Below, piece after piece: positions 62,927 through 64,000 of a stretch of DNA of 64,000 nucleotides. The stretch is from Globodera rostochiensis. Taxonomy: Eukaryota > Nematoda > Chromadorea > Rhabditida > Heteroderidae. Numbering within the stretch: position 1 is the first letter of the stretch; each line of letters begins with the position of its first letter. The notes under the pieces were generated by a model. The model made no database searches. It worked only from the letters and a program-made list of their open reading frames with translations, and had not been told where the DNA came from. The DNA lies in the NCBI GenBank assembly GCA_018350325.1, contig JAEVLN010000005.1:1498142-1562141 (forward strand), given 5' to 3'. Position numbers and translations under genes: made by a program.

Positions 62927-63887
62927 TTACTGTCGTTTAAATTGCCTTTTCCATCTAACCAAAGTGGCTATTCCAATTTTGAACATTTTGGCAATGTCCT
63001 CATCTCTAATTTTAGGATTTTGGTCCTTAATTTCATAATAACATTTCATCAATTTCTTTTGTTTGCTGTGCGAATGTTTATGCTTTGGTGCTGTAAAAGA
63101 ATTTTTGTTTAATGTAAATAATAAAATTGGGCTCAATATACTCACTGGTTTGGCCAATTTCATTTTTCCACCTGTAAATTGTGCTAAAACTGAGGCCCAA
63201 CTCTTTTGCGGCAGTTTCATTTATTTCAATTTGATAAGAATTTTTGAATCCGTCACGATTTAACTCGGCTTTCTTCTGATCAAACTTTTCTATCAAATTT
63301 ATTCGCTCATTTTTTTCCTTCACGGAGTTATGCATTTTTCGACTTAAGCCCAATTCTTTTTTCCATTCATATATTTTTGAACGATTGACTTTTAAACCTT
63401 TAGCAATTTTATCCTCAATTTGAGTTTTTTCTTTCCTTGGGAATTTTCCTATTTGCTTTAATTCGTCTTTCATTTCGTGGAATTTGTAAATAATTTTACG
63501 TTTTCGCTCATCTTCCGCTATATTTTCGTTTGAAGAAATTCCTTTGATAATTTCGTTATTTTTACCATTTTTGGCGTTATCAGAGTGATCAGCCTCTGTG
63601 AGAGGGGGATTCTGATCAGTTGAATTGGGTTCAATTTGTCCAAGCTGATCAGTTGAATTGGGCTCAATTTGTCCAATTTGGGTGTTCTGCCGGTCGATTT
63701 GGTGATGGACATTTTGTCCAAAGTTTGTTGGCGCCGGCATTTTCAAATCTTCGGCTTCACCTTTGTCCCACCAGCCTTCTCCGAATATTTCATCAAATGT
63801 TTTGAGCTCCAATTTTACGGATTCGACTTTGTCCAGTGAATTTGTTCCAAAGAATGACACCATAATTAAAATCCAAAATTCTTCCAT
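62927..63887 (-). CDS. Secreted tandem-HTH family protein, copy 21
   Basis: Exons 63887-63146 and 63090-62927, intron 55 bp, about 301 residues. Start MEEFWILIMVSFFGTNS; an ATG six codons upstream was not used. FDEIFGEGWWDKGEAEDL, HHQIDRQNTQIGQIEPNST, one 33-bp and one longer repeat (TEADHSDNAKN), linker GISSNENIAEDE. HTH1 ends SKIYEWKKELGLS, linker KMHNSVKEKNERIN, HTH2 STIYRWKNEIGQT, HTH3 FKIGIATLVRWKRQFKRQ. A CAA to TAA change right after the HTH3 helix removes the conserved tail, whose remains are visible in 62870-62926. The three modules are complete. Confidence 0.8.
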
Positions 63888-64000
63888 TTTATTTGGACAA
63901 ATCAAGCGCTGAATTTATAAGATTTAAATTGAATTCAAATTCACATATTTGTATATTGTAATATTAATAAATTTTATTTAGCTTTGAAAAAAAATATTAT
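63888..64000 (-). promoter_or_regulatory. Leader of copy 21, cut by window end
   Basis: AT-rich leader as in other copies (TAATATTAATAAATTTTATT). The upstream block itself lies beyond the window. Confidence 0.4.

Noticed and set aside
5740..63887. Bacterial origin of the HTH proteins
   Set aside because: The genes have spliceosomal introns in a conserved position, AT-rich codon use like their surroundings, and eukaryotic leaders; no sign of recent transfer.

Overview
The window looks like a repeat-rich nematode nuclear region. Its introns are short (53-68 bp, GTGAGT...TTTTACAG) and its coding sequence is AT-rich. It has a cuticle-collagen-like gene with an RxxR site, a CxxCC cluster and Gly-X-Y exons. 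It also has a short palindrome of the nematode telomere unit TTAGGC, and remnants of Tc-type, hAT-like, Helitron, Ty3/gypsy and non-LTR elements. A plant-parasitic tylenchid (cyst nematode type) would fit a large family of secreted, repeat-bearing proteins, but that is inference; no gene here fixes the species.

The dominant content is one gene family, about 21 copies in 64 kb on both strands. The standard gene has two exons. Exon 1 encodes a signal peptide, an acidic FDEIFGEGWWD motif, a conserved HQIDRQNTQIGQIEPNSTDQ-type segment, a variable number of 33-bp or 60-bp repeats, and two helix-turn-helix (HTH) like modules of about 55 residues. A phase-1 intron of about 55 bp follows, and exon 2 encodes a third HTH-like module and a conserved tail. 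Thirteen copies can be read without a break (1374-3388, 5740-6733, 13734-14849, 19522-20612, 24714-26009, 29596-30432, 32620-33737, 35418-36685, 38789-40031, 42828-43850, 54161-55167, 58113-59242, 62927-63887). Four carry one single-base frameshift in exon 1 (8560-9502, 11870-12884, 46868-48051, 49698-52954); two of these have further indels in exon 2. Four are decayed (10795-11125, 15520-15900, 27022-27855, 37623-38074). Flanks are shared too: one upstream block type lies before most copies, a second before three copies, and both also occur without a gene.

Layout: 0-5.5 kb holds a 19-bp satellite, one family gene with a long intron, and a gypsy remnant beside a Tc-like element. 5.7-9.5 kb is a head-to-head inverted pair of family genes around an LTR-element remnant. 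10.6-16 kb has a collagen shard and four family copies. 17-23 kb is mainly satellites and nested transposons. 23.5 kb has a candidate small secreted-protein gene broken by one stop. 24-40 kb holds eight family copies, a hAT transposase remnant and a 5'-truncated non-LTR reverse transcriptase. 40-42.4 kb has a 29-bp satellite, a TATA-driven small ORF and a damaged collagen gene. 42.8-64 kb holds six more family copies, one with a complete non-autonomous Helitron inside its intron, and several TIR elements with 8-bp target duplications.

The most notable system is the family itself: secreted proteins that carry three tandem DNA-binding-like modules behind a repeat region whose length and order differ in nearly every copy, with recombinants, module duplications and orphan promoters visible in the same locus.
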